DNA from: Flavobacterium sp. K5-23
Lineage (GTDB): Bacteria > Bacteroidota > Bacteroidia > Flavobacteriales > Flavobacteriaceae
Direction: 5' to 3'
Assembly: GCF_023278045.1 (NCBI RefSeq)
Contig: NZ_CP056783.1
Coordinates: forward strand, 372,001 to 436,000
Length of the DNA: 64,000 bases
The stretch's first letter is position 1. Each line of letters opens with the position of its first letter. Of this stretch, positions 18,301-28,248 are shown piece by piece. The position numbers and the translations under genes are program-made. The notes under the pieces were generated by a model that searched no databases, had not been told where the DNA came from, and saw only the letters and a list, made by a program, of their open reading frames with translations.

Positions 18301-21300
18301 CTTGGTAAAAGTTTTGGGTAAAATCATTACCGAAACGAATAAATCCAATCATTTGATCGTCTCTTAGCGTAGTTTCGCCAGGCAGTGATTCAGCATGTAA
18401 GAACATCTTTAATTTTTTGAATTGACGCATATCAATACTTACATTTTTAAAAACAGCTCTTGAGTCATTTGGTTCTAAACCATCTCCTGAAACTCTTAAA
18501 GACAACGATTGTTCGTTTTGATTTATTAAAGTATTATTATTAAACAATTGTTCCCTTTGTACCCCCGGAGGAATAATATAGTTGATTGGACACCTTTGAT
18601 TATTCTCTTGAACATTAACCGCAAAAACATCTAAATCTGTATTATCATCTGCTACGTTCAAATCATTAAAATCAAGAGCATTTGTAAATCTTCTCCAATC
18701 ACCTCTTACTAAATCCAATGCTCCAAAACGAACGGTAACATCTTGACTGAAACCAGTCATAAACATTCTCATAAATCGTATTGATCTGAAATCAGAGATA
18801 TTCCCTATTGTGTTTTCCGGTTGTGAAACAGGAATTTTAAACTGAATCCATCTTGAATCAGTAGTTTCTCCATTAGGCAATGTAACCTGAGTATTTCTAA
18901 TATCAGTTATGTAATTCTGACCTATTGCCATATTAGGCAAAACATTAATGCTATATTCATAATAAGCATTAATTGTATTCATAGTGTTATCTCTGTTTAT
19001 ATCTTCTACATCTGGCGCGGTAGTTGAACCTCTATTAGGATCTGAAACGTCAACTACTGAATTTCCGTCAACTCCATTGTATTTTTTATAACGCTCAATA
19101 ATGTTCCCTGTTGTATTTAAATAAAAGGTATAATTATCTGCAGCTGGATCAGGATCAGATGCATAATTAGTATAAACGGATCCTTCCTCAGTATCTCTCA
19201 ATCCGTCCAGTCCTATATCTTGATTAGCACGAGTATCTTGATTTGTATCAAAAGCATAAATTAAAGATTGTGAAGCAGGAACATTACCCCATAAAGGCTG
19301 TGGATTTACTAATATTTGATCAGGCCCTAGTCCGTTTTCATATTGTTTCCTACCGTCTTTCAAAATATCTTCTGAAATCTCTCCTAAATTGAAATAAATT
19401 TTACCATCATTACTTGGAGCAATTGCTCCCTTTCCTACATAAGGATCTAGTATCCAAAACTGGATATATTCTACATTCCCTTGTTCAAAATTTGTTGAAT
19501 TGATAGCTCTCATTATTCCTCCAAAGTTATCCTTTGGATTTAATCCCACATTCAAACTATTATTATAAGCCCCCCTATCAGAAGGATAATAACTCAAATC
19601 TAAAGTATTTACAACTTGGGTTTGTCCTTGAGCGATATCCGTTAATGGGTAAAGCTCCTCGCTATATATTCTTCGGGTAGTATTAAAAGACAAATCATTA
19701 TTAGAAATCCCAGATGGTTTTTGGGTGTAAAATATTGGATCTATAGAATACCAAGACAACCTAGCTCTTTTAAACCCATAACTCAAATCGTTTGCTGATG
19801 CATTGAAATCATAGGTACTCCTTGCGTTTTTGTCAGGTGTAGATGCTAAACTCCAAGCGTATGCTGAACGCATATCAATAGTAGATTGAGAGCCTTCAAA
19901 ATCATCCACATAAATGGTCGATTCGCCTTCAAAACGATCTGCTTTTGGCGTATCTGGTTTCAAAAAAGCAATTTCTCCTCTTACAGAAAGGTTCGATGGT
20001 ACATCAGTATCTATATTTGGCAGTTTGTTTACCAATCTTGTAAAGAAAGGAACTTCTGTTGAATAATTAGTATTGAACCCAAAGATGGTATTGTTTACAG
20101 ATTCCTGACCAAAACTTGACTTTTGAGTAAACGGCTTCTCAGACATTTTCAAGAAAGTGGCACCAACTAAAAACTTGTCTGAAATTTTATGCTCTACATT
20201 AACCCCGGCAAATCTTCTTACCTGTTGCCCAAAAATAGAATTGTTTTCTAATGAAACATTAATTGGAGTATTAGAAGCCTGAAGTGATGGGTCTAGAATT
20301 TGCACTATTCCAAATTGATAATTCACACTATAATCAATCCCTTCAACTAAAATCCTACCTCCAGCAGTAACTACTACTGAACCCCTAGGCACATTAAATG
20401 CCCCAATAGGAATACCATCTCCACCAGTTGATTTGTATTTTCCTCTTAAAAGAAATTTATTTTTTTCACTGTCTTGTAAAGCGCCTGACTGCGTATTACG
20501 GTACATATTTCTAAAAACATACTTTTTCTGATTTTGGTTATACGAACTGGCATCATTATAATTTTCTACAGAATTAGGGTTTTTCAATTTAGAAAACAAC
20601 AATTCCCCAAAAGGTTCTTTAGTAGTAAACATAATACGCCCGTATTGAGAGTCTATTGTTAATCCAGGCATAAAATCAAAAAATCCATCTCCACCAGTTT
20701 GCGGATCATTATTGTAATTTAATTTATCTAAATTAAACACTTTAAGTAAAGGAGTGTCTTTAATTTTATTATCTACCGTAGGATTAGATGGAAAAGGTAC
20801 TGGATTACCGGCAGCATCTTTAGCTTCAGATATATAATTTATTGGTGACGGATCAGTATAAAGTATATTGAATCTAAAATCTTCCTGTTTTATTTGGTAA
20901 GCACCAGGGATTTGATAGATATTTTTCATCATCAAGTTCCAAACCGGATTTTTGACATTGGTTAAATTGCTTTTCAGCATTTTCAAAATCAAACTTTGAG
21001 TAATAATTGCCTGATTTGAAGGAGTATTTCCGGTTACAACAGTAGCATCTACTCCATCATTACCAAATTCCCCCACCTGATAAACCTGATCTCCAATAGT
21101 ATATTGATAGGCAACTGCTAGAACTTCGTCATTAGCCAATCTTTGTTGCAACGAAATATATCCCAATTGCGCATTAAATGAATATTCATTAGCATTTAAT
21201 TTCCTTGCGTTTTCCAGCTTCGAATAATCCTGTCCTTCACTTACACTGGCATTAAATCCAGAACTTGAAGTAACAATTTCACGAATGTTATTATTTAACA

Positions 21301-22489
21301 ACCCGCTATTGGTTTTAATTAACCCTGGGTCAAATTTATTATTTTTATTATCTGAAGGAGAATCAACAGGATTAACAAACATCCCGGTAGATGGATCTAA
21401 AACCACCACTTCATTATCAACCATACCAGTCAATTGGGCTTCACCTAAATCCTGAAGCGCAATGATGTTTCTTAGATTATTGCTTGTTGTACTTACTCTT
21501 GTTTGTTTATTGGTTACCCAAATTTCTAAACGCGAAATCTGAACCCTGCTATCGATAAAAGGATAATTTTTTAAAGATTCATCATACCTGCTTCTAAAAT
21601 ATTGTGACAGGAAAAAGTGTCTGTCATTATCATAATCTAAAGCAAACATATCAAAATCTTGAATCGTTCCTCCACCTTGGGAAACGACGCTTTTAGTTTG
21701 GGATTTTTGCTCAGAGAAAACCCCAGTTATCGTGGTTTTACCAAATTGTAATTGTGTCTTTACACCAAATAAACTTTGCGCTCCTCTAATTAAAGAGCTA
21801 TTTAAAGGCATACTCACATTTCCAACTTCTATTTTTTGAATAATATCATCTTCAGAAGGAGTGTATTCTAATTTGATTAAATTTTGAAAAGCAAATGTTG
21901 ACTGCGTATCATAATTAGCATTTACTTGAAGACGTGTCCCCACTTTCCCCATCAAACTCATGCTTATCCTTTGATCAAAATCAAAAGACAAATTAGATCT
22001 GTTTCTAGGTGAAAAAGAAGGATTGTCTTGTTTTGTGTATCGCACGCCTAAATCCATTTCTACAGAACCCGTAGGTTTCACATCAATGGTATTACTTCCA
22101 AAAATAGACTCAAAAAGACCGGATTTTATATAATATCTAGGCAATAAATCTTTCTTTGCCTCTTCACTTCCCTCTTTTTTTCCATCAATGGCATCACCTT
22201 TTAGTTTGAAATAATCACGCATAGATTCTTTCAACACTAACTTTTGATATTCATCTGGAGTTAATACTATTGGGTAATTAATAGAAAACCCGTCAACTGT
22301 ATTGGTATAAATATACCTGTCAGTAGCGGGGTCATATGTGTAAGCGGAAAGGATACTTTTGGGGTTTTTTATTTGAACTTTACCCAGAGCAAAACCGGCA
22401 TTAATAGTATCCTGAGCTTCTTGTTTTACTTGAGCTTGTGTTACAAAACCACAAAATAAAACCATCAAAAAAACACGAAATCTATGCAT
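15326..22489 (-). CDS. sprA: Gliding motility and type IX secretion translocon SprA
   Basis: This is a 2387-residue outer-membrane protein with a signal peptide (FRVFLMVLFCGFVTQAQ) and the expected SprA length. Typical features are many porin-like strands from about residue 115 (VEMDLGVRYTKQDNPSFSPR), mid-protein soluble modules (YVDDFEGSQSTIDMRSAYAW) and a C-terminal strand ending in LTLRYNFGN. SprA (Sov) forms the very large 36-strand outer-membrane channel of the T9SS, needed for secretion of adhesins and enzymes and for gliding. It starts 26 bases after ruvA ends and is probably transcribed with it. The reading frame is intact from end to end. Confidence 0.96.
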   Translation of the reverse strand: MHRFRVFLMVLFCGFVTQAQVKQEAQDTINAGFALGKVQIKNPKSILSAYTYDPATDRYIYTNTVDGFSINYPIVLTPDEYQKLVLKESMRDYFKLKGDAIDGKKEGSEEAKKDLLPRYYIKSGLFESIFGSNTIDVKPTGSVEMDLGVRYTKQDNPSFSPRNRSNLSFDFDQRISMSLMGKVGTRLQVNANYDTQSTFAFQNLIKLEYTPSEDDIIQKIEVGNVSMPLNSSLIRGAQSLFGVKTQLQFGKTTITGVFSEQKSQTKSVVSQGGGTIQDFDMFALDYDNDRHFFLSQYFRSRYDESLKNYPFIDSRVQISRLEIWVTNKQTRVSTTSNNLRNIIALQDLGEAQLTGMVDNEVVVLDPSTGMFVNPVDSPSDNKNNKFDPGLIKTNSGLLNNNIREIVTSSSGFNASVSEGQDYSKLENARKLNANEYSFNAQLGYISLQQRLANDEVLAVAYQYTIGDQVYQVGEFGNDGVDATVVTGNTPSNQAIITQSLILKMLKSNLTNVKNPVWNLMMKNIYQIPGAYQIKQEDFRFNILYTDPSPINYISEAKDAAGNPVPFPSNPTVDNKIKDTPLLKVFNLDKLNYNNDPQTGGDGFFDFMPGLTIDSQYGRIMFTTKEPFGELLFSKLKNPNSVENYNDASSYNQNQKKYVFRNMYRNTQSGALQDSEKNKFLLRGKYKSTGGDGIPIGAFNVPRGSVVVTAGGRILVEGIDYSVNYQFGIVQILDPSLQASNTPINVSLENNSIFGQQVRRFAGVNVEHKISDKFLVGATFLKMSEKPFTQKSSFGQESVNNTIFGFNTNYSTEVPFFTRLVNKLPNIDTDVPSNLSVRGEIAFLKPDTPKADRFEGESTIYVDDFEGSQSTIDMRSAYAWSLASTPDKNARSTYDFNASANDLSYGFKRARLSWYSIDPIFYTQKPSGISNNDLSFNTTRRIYSEELYPLTDIAQGQTQVVNTLDLSYYPSDRGAYNNSLNVGLNPKDNFGGIMRAINSTNFEQGNVEYIQFWILDPYVGKGAIAPSNDGKIYFNLGEISEDILKDGRKQYENGLGPDQILVNPQPLWGNVPASQSLIYAFDTNQDTRANQDIGLDGLRDTEEGSVYTNYASDPDPAADNYTFYLNTTGNIIERYKKYNGVDGNSVVDVSDPNRGSTTAPDVEDINRDNTMNTINAYYEYSINVLPNMAIGQNYITDIRNTQVTLPNGETTDSRWIQFKIPVSQPENTIGNISDFRSIRFMRMFMTGFSQDVTVRFGALDLVRGDWRRFTNALDFNDLNVADDNTDLDVFAVNVQENNQRCPINYIIPPGVQREQLFNNNTLINQNEQSLSLRVSGDGLEPNDSRAVFKNVSIDMRQFKKLKMFLHAESLPGETTLRDDQMIGFIRFGNDFTQNFYQVEIPLKVTTPSSSSVSDCAPLSAEAVWPEDNKIDLSLDLLTQLKIQAMSIDLSSLPADGIYYQNEDALDPSLAGKSNKLRIGIKGNPNFGLVRTLMVGVKSNETHQDIKGEVWFNELRLADMDNQGGMAAVLNIDSNFADFATISATGKKSTVGFGALEQGPNERSREDIKQYNIVTNINLGKLLPSKWGINLPFNYAVGEEIITPEYDPFNQDIRLKQLLNETTDAATKNNYTNRAIDYTKRTSINFIGVRKQRSPEQKQHVYDPENFTFSQSYNEVQRHDFEIENYEDQQTRTSVDYAYSFQPKSIEPFKKTEFMKKSTYWKMLSDFNFNYLPSNITFNSNIIRQFNRQQFRQVDVEGIGLDPLYRRNFAFNYQYGFNYNLTKSLKLNYTASSSNIVKTYLNSDNEPIDSFSIWDSYWNIGDPNQHMQQLVLNYEIPINKIPLFSFVKANFTYTGDYSWQRASNGLSEIQIRGTSYNLGNTVQNASSSNLNASFNMEMLYKYLGISKAGKNSGSKPKAVAPKPGEKIVKANTNQEAKSNPFVDGFMGVLTSVKNIQINYTENNGTILPGYLPGVGFLGSSRPSLGFIFGSQDDVRYDAARNGWLTSYKEFNQNFSQVSNKLFKATANVDLFPDLKIDLTADRSLSENFSEQYDVESGNYNSRSPYSYGLFSISTVLIKTAFSTSDEITSAAFDDFRSNRLDVANRLALQRGIDINNPLNLDAEGYPVGYGKNNQAVLLPSFLAAYSGNSASNVSLGIFRDFPIPNWAVKYNGLMRYEIFKKNFRRFSLQHNYRASYTINAYRSNFEYDKDPNGVDAGGNFFNKTIMSNINLVEQFSPLIRMDFELKSSLKLLAEVKKDRALSMSFDNNLLTEVKGIEYVVGLGYRFKDVIFTSRLADNPSGIIKGDINVKADLSYRNNQTIVRYLDYNKNQLAGGQNIWSITFKADYSFSKNLTAIFYYDHSFSKAVISTSFPLTNIRSGLTLRYNFGN

Positions 22490-22515
22490 CTATATATCGT
22501 TTTTTCGAGTATTTT

Positions 22516-23097
22516 TTATAATATTTTTAGTGCTTTCTTAATTATTGATTCAACCGAAGCTTCGGGGTCCTCTTTTACAATTTTATCAATTACTTTTTCC
22601 GAAGTTTTTCGAACAAAACCTAAAACCTCCATAGCAGATAACGCTTCATCTTTATTTGTATTGTTTAAAGTTATTGAAACTTCATCCAAATCGTACAATT
22701 TCAATACTTTTTCTTTCAAATCAAGAATTACTCTTTGAGCCGTTTTACTACCTATTCCTTTTATAGATTGAATAGTTACCACGTCAGCTGAAGCTATTGC
22801 ATTTGTAATTTGTTTCGGGTCTAATGAGGACAACATCGTCCTGGCAATATTTGCTCCAATACCAGAAACGGATAACAACAATTTAAAAATTTCTCTTTCT
22901 GATTTTTCAACAAAACCATATAAAGTATGCGAATCTTCTTTTACTTGAAGATGGGTAAACAATTTTATAAAATCTGCATTAGGGAGCAAGGAAAAAGTAT
23001 GCAGTGAAATATTCACGTGATAACCAACTCCGCCACAATCAATTACTACTTGCGTAGGTGTTTTCTCAACTAATTTCCCTTGTATATGTGTAATCAT
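22516..23097 (-). CDS. ruvA: Holliday junction branch migration protein RuvA
   Basis: The 193-residue protein has an OB-fold N-terminal domain (MITHIQGKLVEKTPTQVVIDCGGVGYHV) and two helix-hairpin-helix motifs (VSGIGANIARTMLSSL and IKGIGSKTAQRVILDLK). Domain III at the end would contact RuvB. It binds four-way junctions as a tetramer. It is not next to ruvB, which is 4 kb away on the same strand. Confidence 0.95.
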   Translation of the reverse strand: MITHIQGKLVEKTPTQVVIDCGGVGYHVNISLHTFSLLPNADFIKLFTHLQVKEDSHTLYGFVEKSEREIFKLLLSVSGIGANIARTMLSSLDPKQITNAIASADVVTIQSIKGIGSKTAQRVILDLKEKVLKLYDLDEVSITLNNTNKDEALSAMEVLGFVRKTSEKVIDKIVKEDPEASVESIIKKALKIL

Positions 23098-23165
23098 TTA
23101 TCAAATTTATAAACCAAATGTATCCCTTTTTCTTTACTCCGTAATCTATCTAAAAAATAAAACAA

Positions 23166-25457
23166 TTACTTAATAGAAGTGTTTTTTTTCTTTTGCTTTT
23201 CTTGGGCGTCAATAACTGTAATTGCTGCCATATTTACCATTTCCTCAACACTTGCACCTAACTGAAAAATGTGGACTGGTTTTCCCATCCCTAACATAAT
23301 TGGCCCAATAGAGTCCACTTTATTTAACTCTTTTAATAATTTATAGGTAATATTTGCTGATTCTAAGTTTGGAAAAATTAAAGTGTTTACTTTTTTACCC
23401 GCCAATTTAGAAAACGGAAATTTCTCTTTTAACATTTCTGGATTCAATGCAAAATCAGCCTGAACTTCACCATCTATAATCATATCCGGAAAATTCTTAT
23501 GCAAATAAGTCACTGCCTCCCTAACTTTTGCAGCACCAGGGTTAGTAGACGAACCAAAATTTGAATACGAAACCATTGCAATCACTGGTTCTACCCCAAA
23601 CATTCTGGCAGTTTTAGCAGTCATAATAGCGATTTTAGCTAAATCGTCAGCGGTAGGATTAATATTTATGGCGGTGTCTGATAAAAACATAGGGCCACGG
23701 GCAGTCATCATCATATTTGTAGTTGCTACAATAGAAGCCCCGGGTGCTTTATCGATAAGTTGCAACATTGGTTTCAATATTGAAGAGTAACTTCTAGAAT
23801 GTCCAGAAACTAATCCGTCAGCATCACCTTCATTAACCATCATTGCTGCAAAAAAGTTACGTTCACGCATTAATTTTTGAGCATCTAAAAAAGAAACACC
23901 TCTTCTTTTTCTAGATTCCCAATATTTATTAGCGAACCTATTTCTTCTGTCATTTTCTTCATTAATTTTTGGATCAATAATCTCAACATCAGCTTCAAAA
24001 CCAAGTTCTTCTTTCAACTCTAAGATTATCTCTTTGTTACCCAATAAAACAGGTATTCCTATACCTTCTTCAAGTACAATTTGAGCTGCTTTAAGAACAT
24101 CTAAATGATCGGCTTCAGCAAAAACAATTCTTTTAGGATCCATTTTAGCCCTATTGGTAATCAATCGAACCATTTTATTATCATGGCCTAAACGATCTAA
24201 AAGCTCTTCTTCATATTTAGCCCAATCCGTAATAGGATTTAAAGCTACACCTGATTCCATTGCCGCTTTCGCAACAGCAGGTGCCACTATCGTTATTAAT
24301 CTTGGGTCAAAAGGTTTTGGTATAATATAATCCCTACCAAAATTTAACTTAGTTTCTCCATAAGCAATATTTACTTGCTCAGGAACAGACTCTTTTGCTA
24401 ATAAAGCTAATGCTCTAACAGCAGCCATTTTCATAGCTTCATTAATTTTTGTAGCACGCACATCTAAAGCTCCTCTAAAAATATAAGGGAAACCTAATAC
24501 ATTATTAACTTGATTAGGATGATCAGATCTTCCCGTAGCCATAATAATGTCTTTCCGAGTTGCAATTGCTAAATTATATTCAATTTCTGGGTCTGGGTTT
24601 GCCATTGCAAAAACAATGGGGTCATTAGCCATCCCAAGTAACATTTCAGGAGTAAGTACATTTCCTGCAGAAAGACCTAAAAACACATCAGCTCCTTTAA
24701 GAGCATCACCTAAAAGAATTCCTTTTGCACCATTTGCGTATTTTTGTTGTAATGGAGATAGATCGGTTCTGTCTTTTGATAGAACACCGTCTTTATCAAA
24801 CATGATAATACTTTCCCTGTTTACTCCTAATAACACGTATAAATTTGCGCATGCCAAAGCTGCAGATCCTGCTCCGGACACAACTACATTTACTTTTTCA
24901 ATTTCTTTATCAGCTAATTCAAGAGCATTTAAAAGTGCTGCAGAAGATATAATTGCTGTACCATGCTGATCATCATGCATTACAGGTATATTCAATTCTT
25001 CCACCAAACGCCTTTCAATTTCAAATGATTCCGGCGCTTTGATATCCTCTAAATTAATTCCTCCAAATGTTGGGGCAATTGCTTTTACTGTTTCTATGAA
25101 CTTATCTATATCCTTAGCATCCACTTCAATGTCGAAAACATCAATATCAGCAAAGATTTTAAACAATAGTGCTTTCCCTTCCATAACGGGCTTAGAAGCT
25201 TCAGGTCCAATGTCCCCTAACCCTAAAACGGCTGTACCGTTTGTAATTACTGCAACTAAATTCCCTTTGGCTGTATATTTATAAACATTATTAACATCTT
25301 TTGCAATTTCTAGACAAGGCTCGGCAACACCCGGTGAATACGCTAAAGATAAATCTCTTTGTGTGGCATATTTCTTTGTTGGAACTACTTGTATTTTCCC
25401 TGGAGTGGGCTTAGCATGATATAATAAAGCTTCTCTTCTTTTGCTGTTTTTGTTCAT
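23166..25457 (-). CDS. maeB: NADP-dependent malic enzyme with C-terminal phosphotransacetylase-like domain
   Basis: The 763-residue two-domain protein has a malic enzyme part (residues 1 to about 425; MHDDQHGTAIISSAALLNAL, Rossmann VVSGAGSAALACANLY) and a phosphate acetyl/butyryltransferase-like part (about 430-755; VEPVIAMVSYSNFGSS). It decarboxylates malate to pyruvate with reduction of NADP. The second domain is usually regulatory (acetyl-CoA sensing) rather than catalytic. A TATCTTTG box lies at 25481-25488 (minus), 24 bases before the start. It is followed by ruvA. Confidence 0.94.
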   Translation of the reverse strand: MNKNSKRREALLYHAKPTPGKIQVVPTKKYATQRDLSLAYSPGVAEPCLEIAKDVNNVYKYTAKGNLVAVITNGTAVLGLGDIGPEASKPVMEGKALLFKIFADIDVFDIEVDAKDIDKFIETVKAIAPTFGGINLEDIKAPESFEIERRLVEELNIPVMHDDQHGTAIISSAALLNALELADKEIEKVNVVVSGAGSAALACANLYVLLGVNRESIIMFDKDGVLSKDRTDLSPLQQKYANGAKGILLGDALKGADVFLGLSAGNVLTPEMLLGMANDPIVFAMANPDPEIEYNLAIATRKDIIMATGRSDHPNQVNNVLGFPYIFRGALDVRATKINEAMKMAAVRALALLAKESVPEQVNIAYGETKLNFGRDYIIPKPFDPRLITIVAPAVAKAAMESGVALNPITDWAKYEEELLDRLGHDNKMVRLITNRAKMDPKRIVFAEADHLDVLKAAQIVLEEGIGIPVLLGNKEIILELKEELGFEADVEIIDPKINEENDRRNRFANKYWESRKRRGVSFLDAQKLMRERNFFAAMMVNEGDADGLVSGHSRSYSSILKPMLQLIDKAPGASIVATTNMMMTARGPMFLSDTAININPTADDLAKIAIMTAKTARMFGVEPVIAMVSYSNFGSSTNPGAAKVREAVTYLHKNFPDMIIDGEVQADFALNPEMLKEKFPFSKLAGKKVNTLIFPNLESANITYKLLKELNKVDSIGPIMLGMGKPVHIFQLGASVEEMVNMAAITVIDAQEKQKKKNTSIK

Positions 25458-25556
25458 TTTATTCTATTTTAACTAGTATACAAAGATATAAGAGTTGACT
25501 TAAAAAGTAAGCTTTTATACTATTCTTTTATAAGATTCAAAAATTCATTTTAACAC

Positions 25557-25590
25557 AAAAAAAATAGCTGTATTAACTTACAGCTATTTA
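25557..25590 (-). terminator. Terminator after the CBS-domain gene
   Basis: AAATAGCTGTA and TACAGCTATTT form an 11-base stem around TTAACT, followed on the minus strand by a T run. It lies between the CBS gene and maeB. Confidence 0.75.
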
Positions 25591-25612
25591 CAAATATAAT
25601 TTGAGTATTACT

Positions 25613-26047
25613 TTATGCTTTTATGCCATGGATATATGAATCTAAATATTCAATAGTGTTTTTCTGAATTTCCATTATCGCTTTCACTACATCACCAATA
25701 GATATGATACCAACAACTAAATCATCAACTAATACAGGTAAATGTCGGACTCTTTTAGTGGTTATTAATTCCATACAATAATCCAAATCGTCTGTTGGTT
25801 TCACTGTTTCCACATCCGTTTCCATAATTTCATATACATAAGTATCTTTAGAGGCCTTGTTTTTTAGAACAATTTTACGAGCATAATCCCTTTCAGACAA
25901 AACGCCCTTTAGAATATTATCCTCAATTACTAAAACCGCCCCAATATTTTTTTCCCCCATAACTTTTAGTGCGTCATACACCGTGATAGTAGAAACTATT
26001 GAATGAATTTTATTCCCTTTTATGCTTAATAATTGATTTACAGTCAT
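25613..26047 (-). CDS. CBS domain-containing protein
   Basis: This 144-residue protein consists of two CBS motifs (IHSIVSTITVYDALKVMGEKN... and DLDYCMELITTKRVRHLPVL...GIISIGDVV). A CBS pair makes a Bateman module that usually binds adenine nucleotides or similar ligands. There is no effector domain, so a stand-alone sensor in the cytoplasm is likely; the partner is unknown. It is a single-gene unit with a terminator. Confidence 0.9.
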   Translation of the reverse strand: MTVNQLLSIKGNKIHSIVSTITVYDALKVMGEKNIGAVLVIEDNILKGVLSERDYARKIVLKNKASKDTYVYEIMETDVETVKPTDDLDYCMELITTKRVRHLPVLVDDLVVGIISIGDVVKAIMEIQKNTIEYLDSYIHGIKA

Positions 26048-26189
26048 AATAAATGGATTTAGTTAACTATAAATTTAAAAAAAACTTCTAACAAACGGAA
26101 AATAAATACGCTTTTATTTTATGAGCATTCAAAATAATACTAATTTAAAACCGAAAAAGAGATGTTGTACGTTCAAAAAATATAATCTA

Positions 26190-27110
26190 TTATTTCAAGA
26201 AATCAATATTCCGTTGTAGTCCTTTAAACTTTGTTCTTTTAATTGGTGAGTCTTTAAAAACAACTCTAAAGGTTTCTTCGGTAATTTCCTCCCAATCTCT
26301 TTTGGACATTGATAAAATTTCAGGATTTGGATTAAACAAGGGTTCGTTATGCGCCTTAGAAAATTTATTCCAAGGACAAACATCTTGACATATGTCACAT
26401 CCAAAAGCCCAATCATCAAATTGTCCTTTCATTTCCAATGGAAGATTCTCCTTTAATTCAATGGTAAAATAAGAGATACATTTACTGCCGTCAACAACAT
26501 ATGGTGATACAATTGCTTCAGTAGGACAAGCATCAATACAGGCGGTACAACTTCCACAATGATCTGTAGTTGCATTATCATAATCTAAGTCCAAATCTAT
26601 AATTAATTCAGCAATGAAATAGAAAGAACCCACTTTCTGGGTTAACAAATTACTGTTTTTACCTATCCAACCCAATCCGCTTTTTGCCGCCCAAGCCTTA
26701 TCTAAAACAGGAGCTGAATCCACAAAAGCACGACCACTTACTGACCCTATATTTTCCTGAATCGAATTCAGTAATTCATTAAGTTTTTCCTTAATTACAA
26801 AATGGTAGTCTTGACCGTATGCATATTTTGAAATCTTATACGAATCTTGATTTTGAATTTCTGACGGGTAATAATTCAACAAAAGTGAAATTACACTTTT
26901 AGCATCATCAACTAATAAAGTGGGATCTAAACGTTTGTCAAAATTATTCTCCATATAGGACATTTGGCCGTTTCTATTCTTTTTAAGCCAATCCTCAAGC
27001 CGAGGCGCTTCCTGCTCCAGAAAACCAGCTTTAGATACACCACAAGATAAAAATCCGAGGCGTTTGGCTTCGGATTTAATAAACTGCGTGTATTTGGATT
27101 TAGAATTTAT
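26190..27110 (-). CDS. queG: Epoxyqueuosine reductase QueG, with an unusual ATA start
   Basis: QueG reduces epoxyqueuosine to queuosine in tRNA using a cobalamin and two 4Fe-4S clusters. The cluster ligands are present ([16 protein letters not shown] and [13 protein letters not shown]). The first ATG (26963) would miss about 49 residues that are clearly coding: [20 protein letters not shown] and EAPRLEDWL lie in the same frame without a stop. There is no ATG, GTG or TTG in that stretch. The codon in the expected start place is ATA at 27108-27110, giving 306 residues, the usual family length. A stop lies 11 codons further upstream. Either ATA is used, or a start mutation has truncated the protein. 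Confidence 0.82.
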   Translation of the reverse strand: MNSKSKYTQFIKSEAKRLGFLSCGVSKAGFLEQEAPRLEDWLKKNRNGQMSYMENNFDKRLDPTLLVDDAKSVISLLLNYYPSEIQNQDSYKISKYAYGQDYHFVIKEKLNELLNSIQENIGSVSGRAFVDSAPVLDKAWAAKSGLGWIGKNSNLLTQKVGSFYFIAELIIDLDLDYDNATTDHCGSCTACIDACPTEAIVSPYVVDGSKCISYFTIELKENLPLEMKGQFDDWAFGCDICQDVCPWNKFSKAHNEPLFNPNPEILSMSKRDWEEITEETFRVVFKDSPIKRTKFKGLQRNIDFLK

Positions 27111-27142
27111 AAAATAATATTTAATAGTTAAATTGTGTTTTT

Positions 27143-27219
27143 AGCCCTGATGGAAGCGATATCCTTTTCTTCACTTCTTTAGGCAAGGAAAGATAAAGCG
27201 GACAGAAGGATATAGCTCC
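27143..27219 (+). ncRNA. Flavo-1-like structured RNA element (candidate)
   Basis: The gap between ruvB and queG holds a motif beginning AGCCCTGATGGAAGCG and ending AGCGGACAG, then AAGGATATAGCTCC. The arms ATATCCTT and AAGGATAT pair exactly and sit inside GGAAGC/GCTCC. From memory this matches a repeated intergenic motif of Flavobacteria, probably the Flavo-1 RNA family, but I could not check it. The strand is guessed from that recollection; transcription of both flanking genes is on the minus strand. Confidence 0.5.
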
Positions 27220-27225
27220 TTAATT

Positions 27226-28248
27226 TTAAAACAATCCTCCTTGAATATTTATATTTACTTTTCCTAAGTGCTTATAAGCTTTATCAGTAACTTCTCTTCC
27301 TCTAGGCGTTCTCATAATAAATCCTTCTTGAATTAAGAAAGGCTCATATACTTCTTCAATTGTTTCGCTGCTTTCGGATACAGCTGTAGCCAAAGTGGAC
27401 AAACCAACGGGACCTCCTTTGAATTTTTCAATGATAGTGATCAGAATTTTATTGTCCATTTCATCCAAACCGTGTGCATCGACATTAAGAGCTCTTAAAG
27501 CATAGCGTGCAATTTCAATGTCAATCGTACCGTTTCCTTTTATTTGAGCAAAATCACGTACACGACGCAACAATGCATTAGCTATACGAGGTGTCCCTCT
27601 ACTTCTACCTGCAATTTCGATAGCAGCTTCAAGCGATATAGGCATTTTTAAAATGGATGCACTTCTTTCTACAATTGTAGTTAAAAGCTCGGTTGTATAA
27701 TATTGTAATCTCGAAGAAATCCCGAAACGAGCCCTCATTGGAGCCGTTAATAATCCTGAACGAGTAGTTGCACCAATTAAGGTAAATGGATTTAGATTGA
27801 TTTGCACTGTTCTGGCATTAGGACCAGATTCAATCATAATATCAATTTTAAAATCCTCCATAGCAGAATATAAATATTCCTCTACTATGGGACTAAGCCT
27901 ATGTATTTCGTCAATAAACAGGACATCTCTTTCTTCTAGATTAGTCAATAGACCCGCTAAATCACCCGGCTTGTCCAATACAGGCCCAGAAGTGATCTTG
28001 ATACCAACACCCAACTCATTAGCCAAAATATTAGCCAATGTTGTTTTTCCTAAACCGGGAGGACCGTGAAATAAAGTATGATCAAGGGCTTCTTCTCTTT
28101 GGTTAGCTGCTTCAACGAATACTTTAAGATTTTCTAATATTTGATCTTGTCCTGCAAAATCATCAAAAGATAAAGGTCTTAATTTTTTTTCCAGATCAAA
28201 TTCATCTGAATTATAACCGTTAGTTGTAGGGTCTAAATTTTCATTCAT
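27226..28248 (-). CDS. ruvB: Holliday junction branch migration helicase RuvB
   Basis: The 340-residue AAA+ ATPase has Walker A ([12 protein letters not shown]), Walker B ([11 protein letters not shown]), sensor 1 ([12 protein letters not shown]) and the C-terminal winged helix (GRVSTPRGRE-type sequence [18 protein letters not shown]). It drives branch migration with RuvA. A TATCTTTG box at 28253-28260 (minus) ends only four bases before the ATG. Confidence 0.96.
   Translation of the reverse strand: MNENLDPTTNGYNSDEFDLEKKLRPLSFDDFAGQDQILENLKVFVEAANQREEALDHTLFHGPPGLGKTTLANILANELGVGIKITSGPVLDKPGDLAGLLTNLEERDVLFIDEIHRLSPIVEEYLYSAMEDFKIDIMIESGPNARTVQINLNPFTLIGATTRSGLLTAPMRARFGISSRLQYYTTELLTTIVERSASILKMPISLEAAIEIAGRSRGTPRIANALLRRVRDFAQIKGNGTIDIEIARYALRALNVDAHGLDEMDNKILITIIEKFKGGPVGLSTLATAVSESSETIEEVYEPFLIQEGFIMRTPRGREVTDKAYKHLGKVNINIQGGLF

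Noticed and set aside
22484..22738. A plus-strand frame across the ruvA-sprA junction
   Set aside because: It is a shadow of ruvA and its product has no recognisable pattern.
26195..26419. A 74-codon frame overlapping queG
   Set aside because: It is in another frame of a well-supported gene and lacks any known motif.
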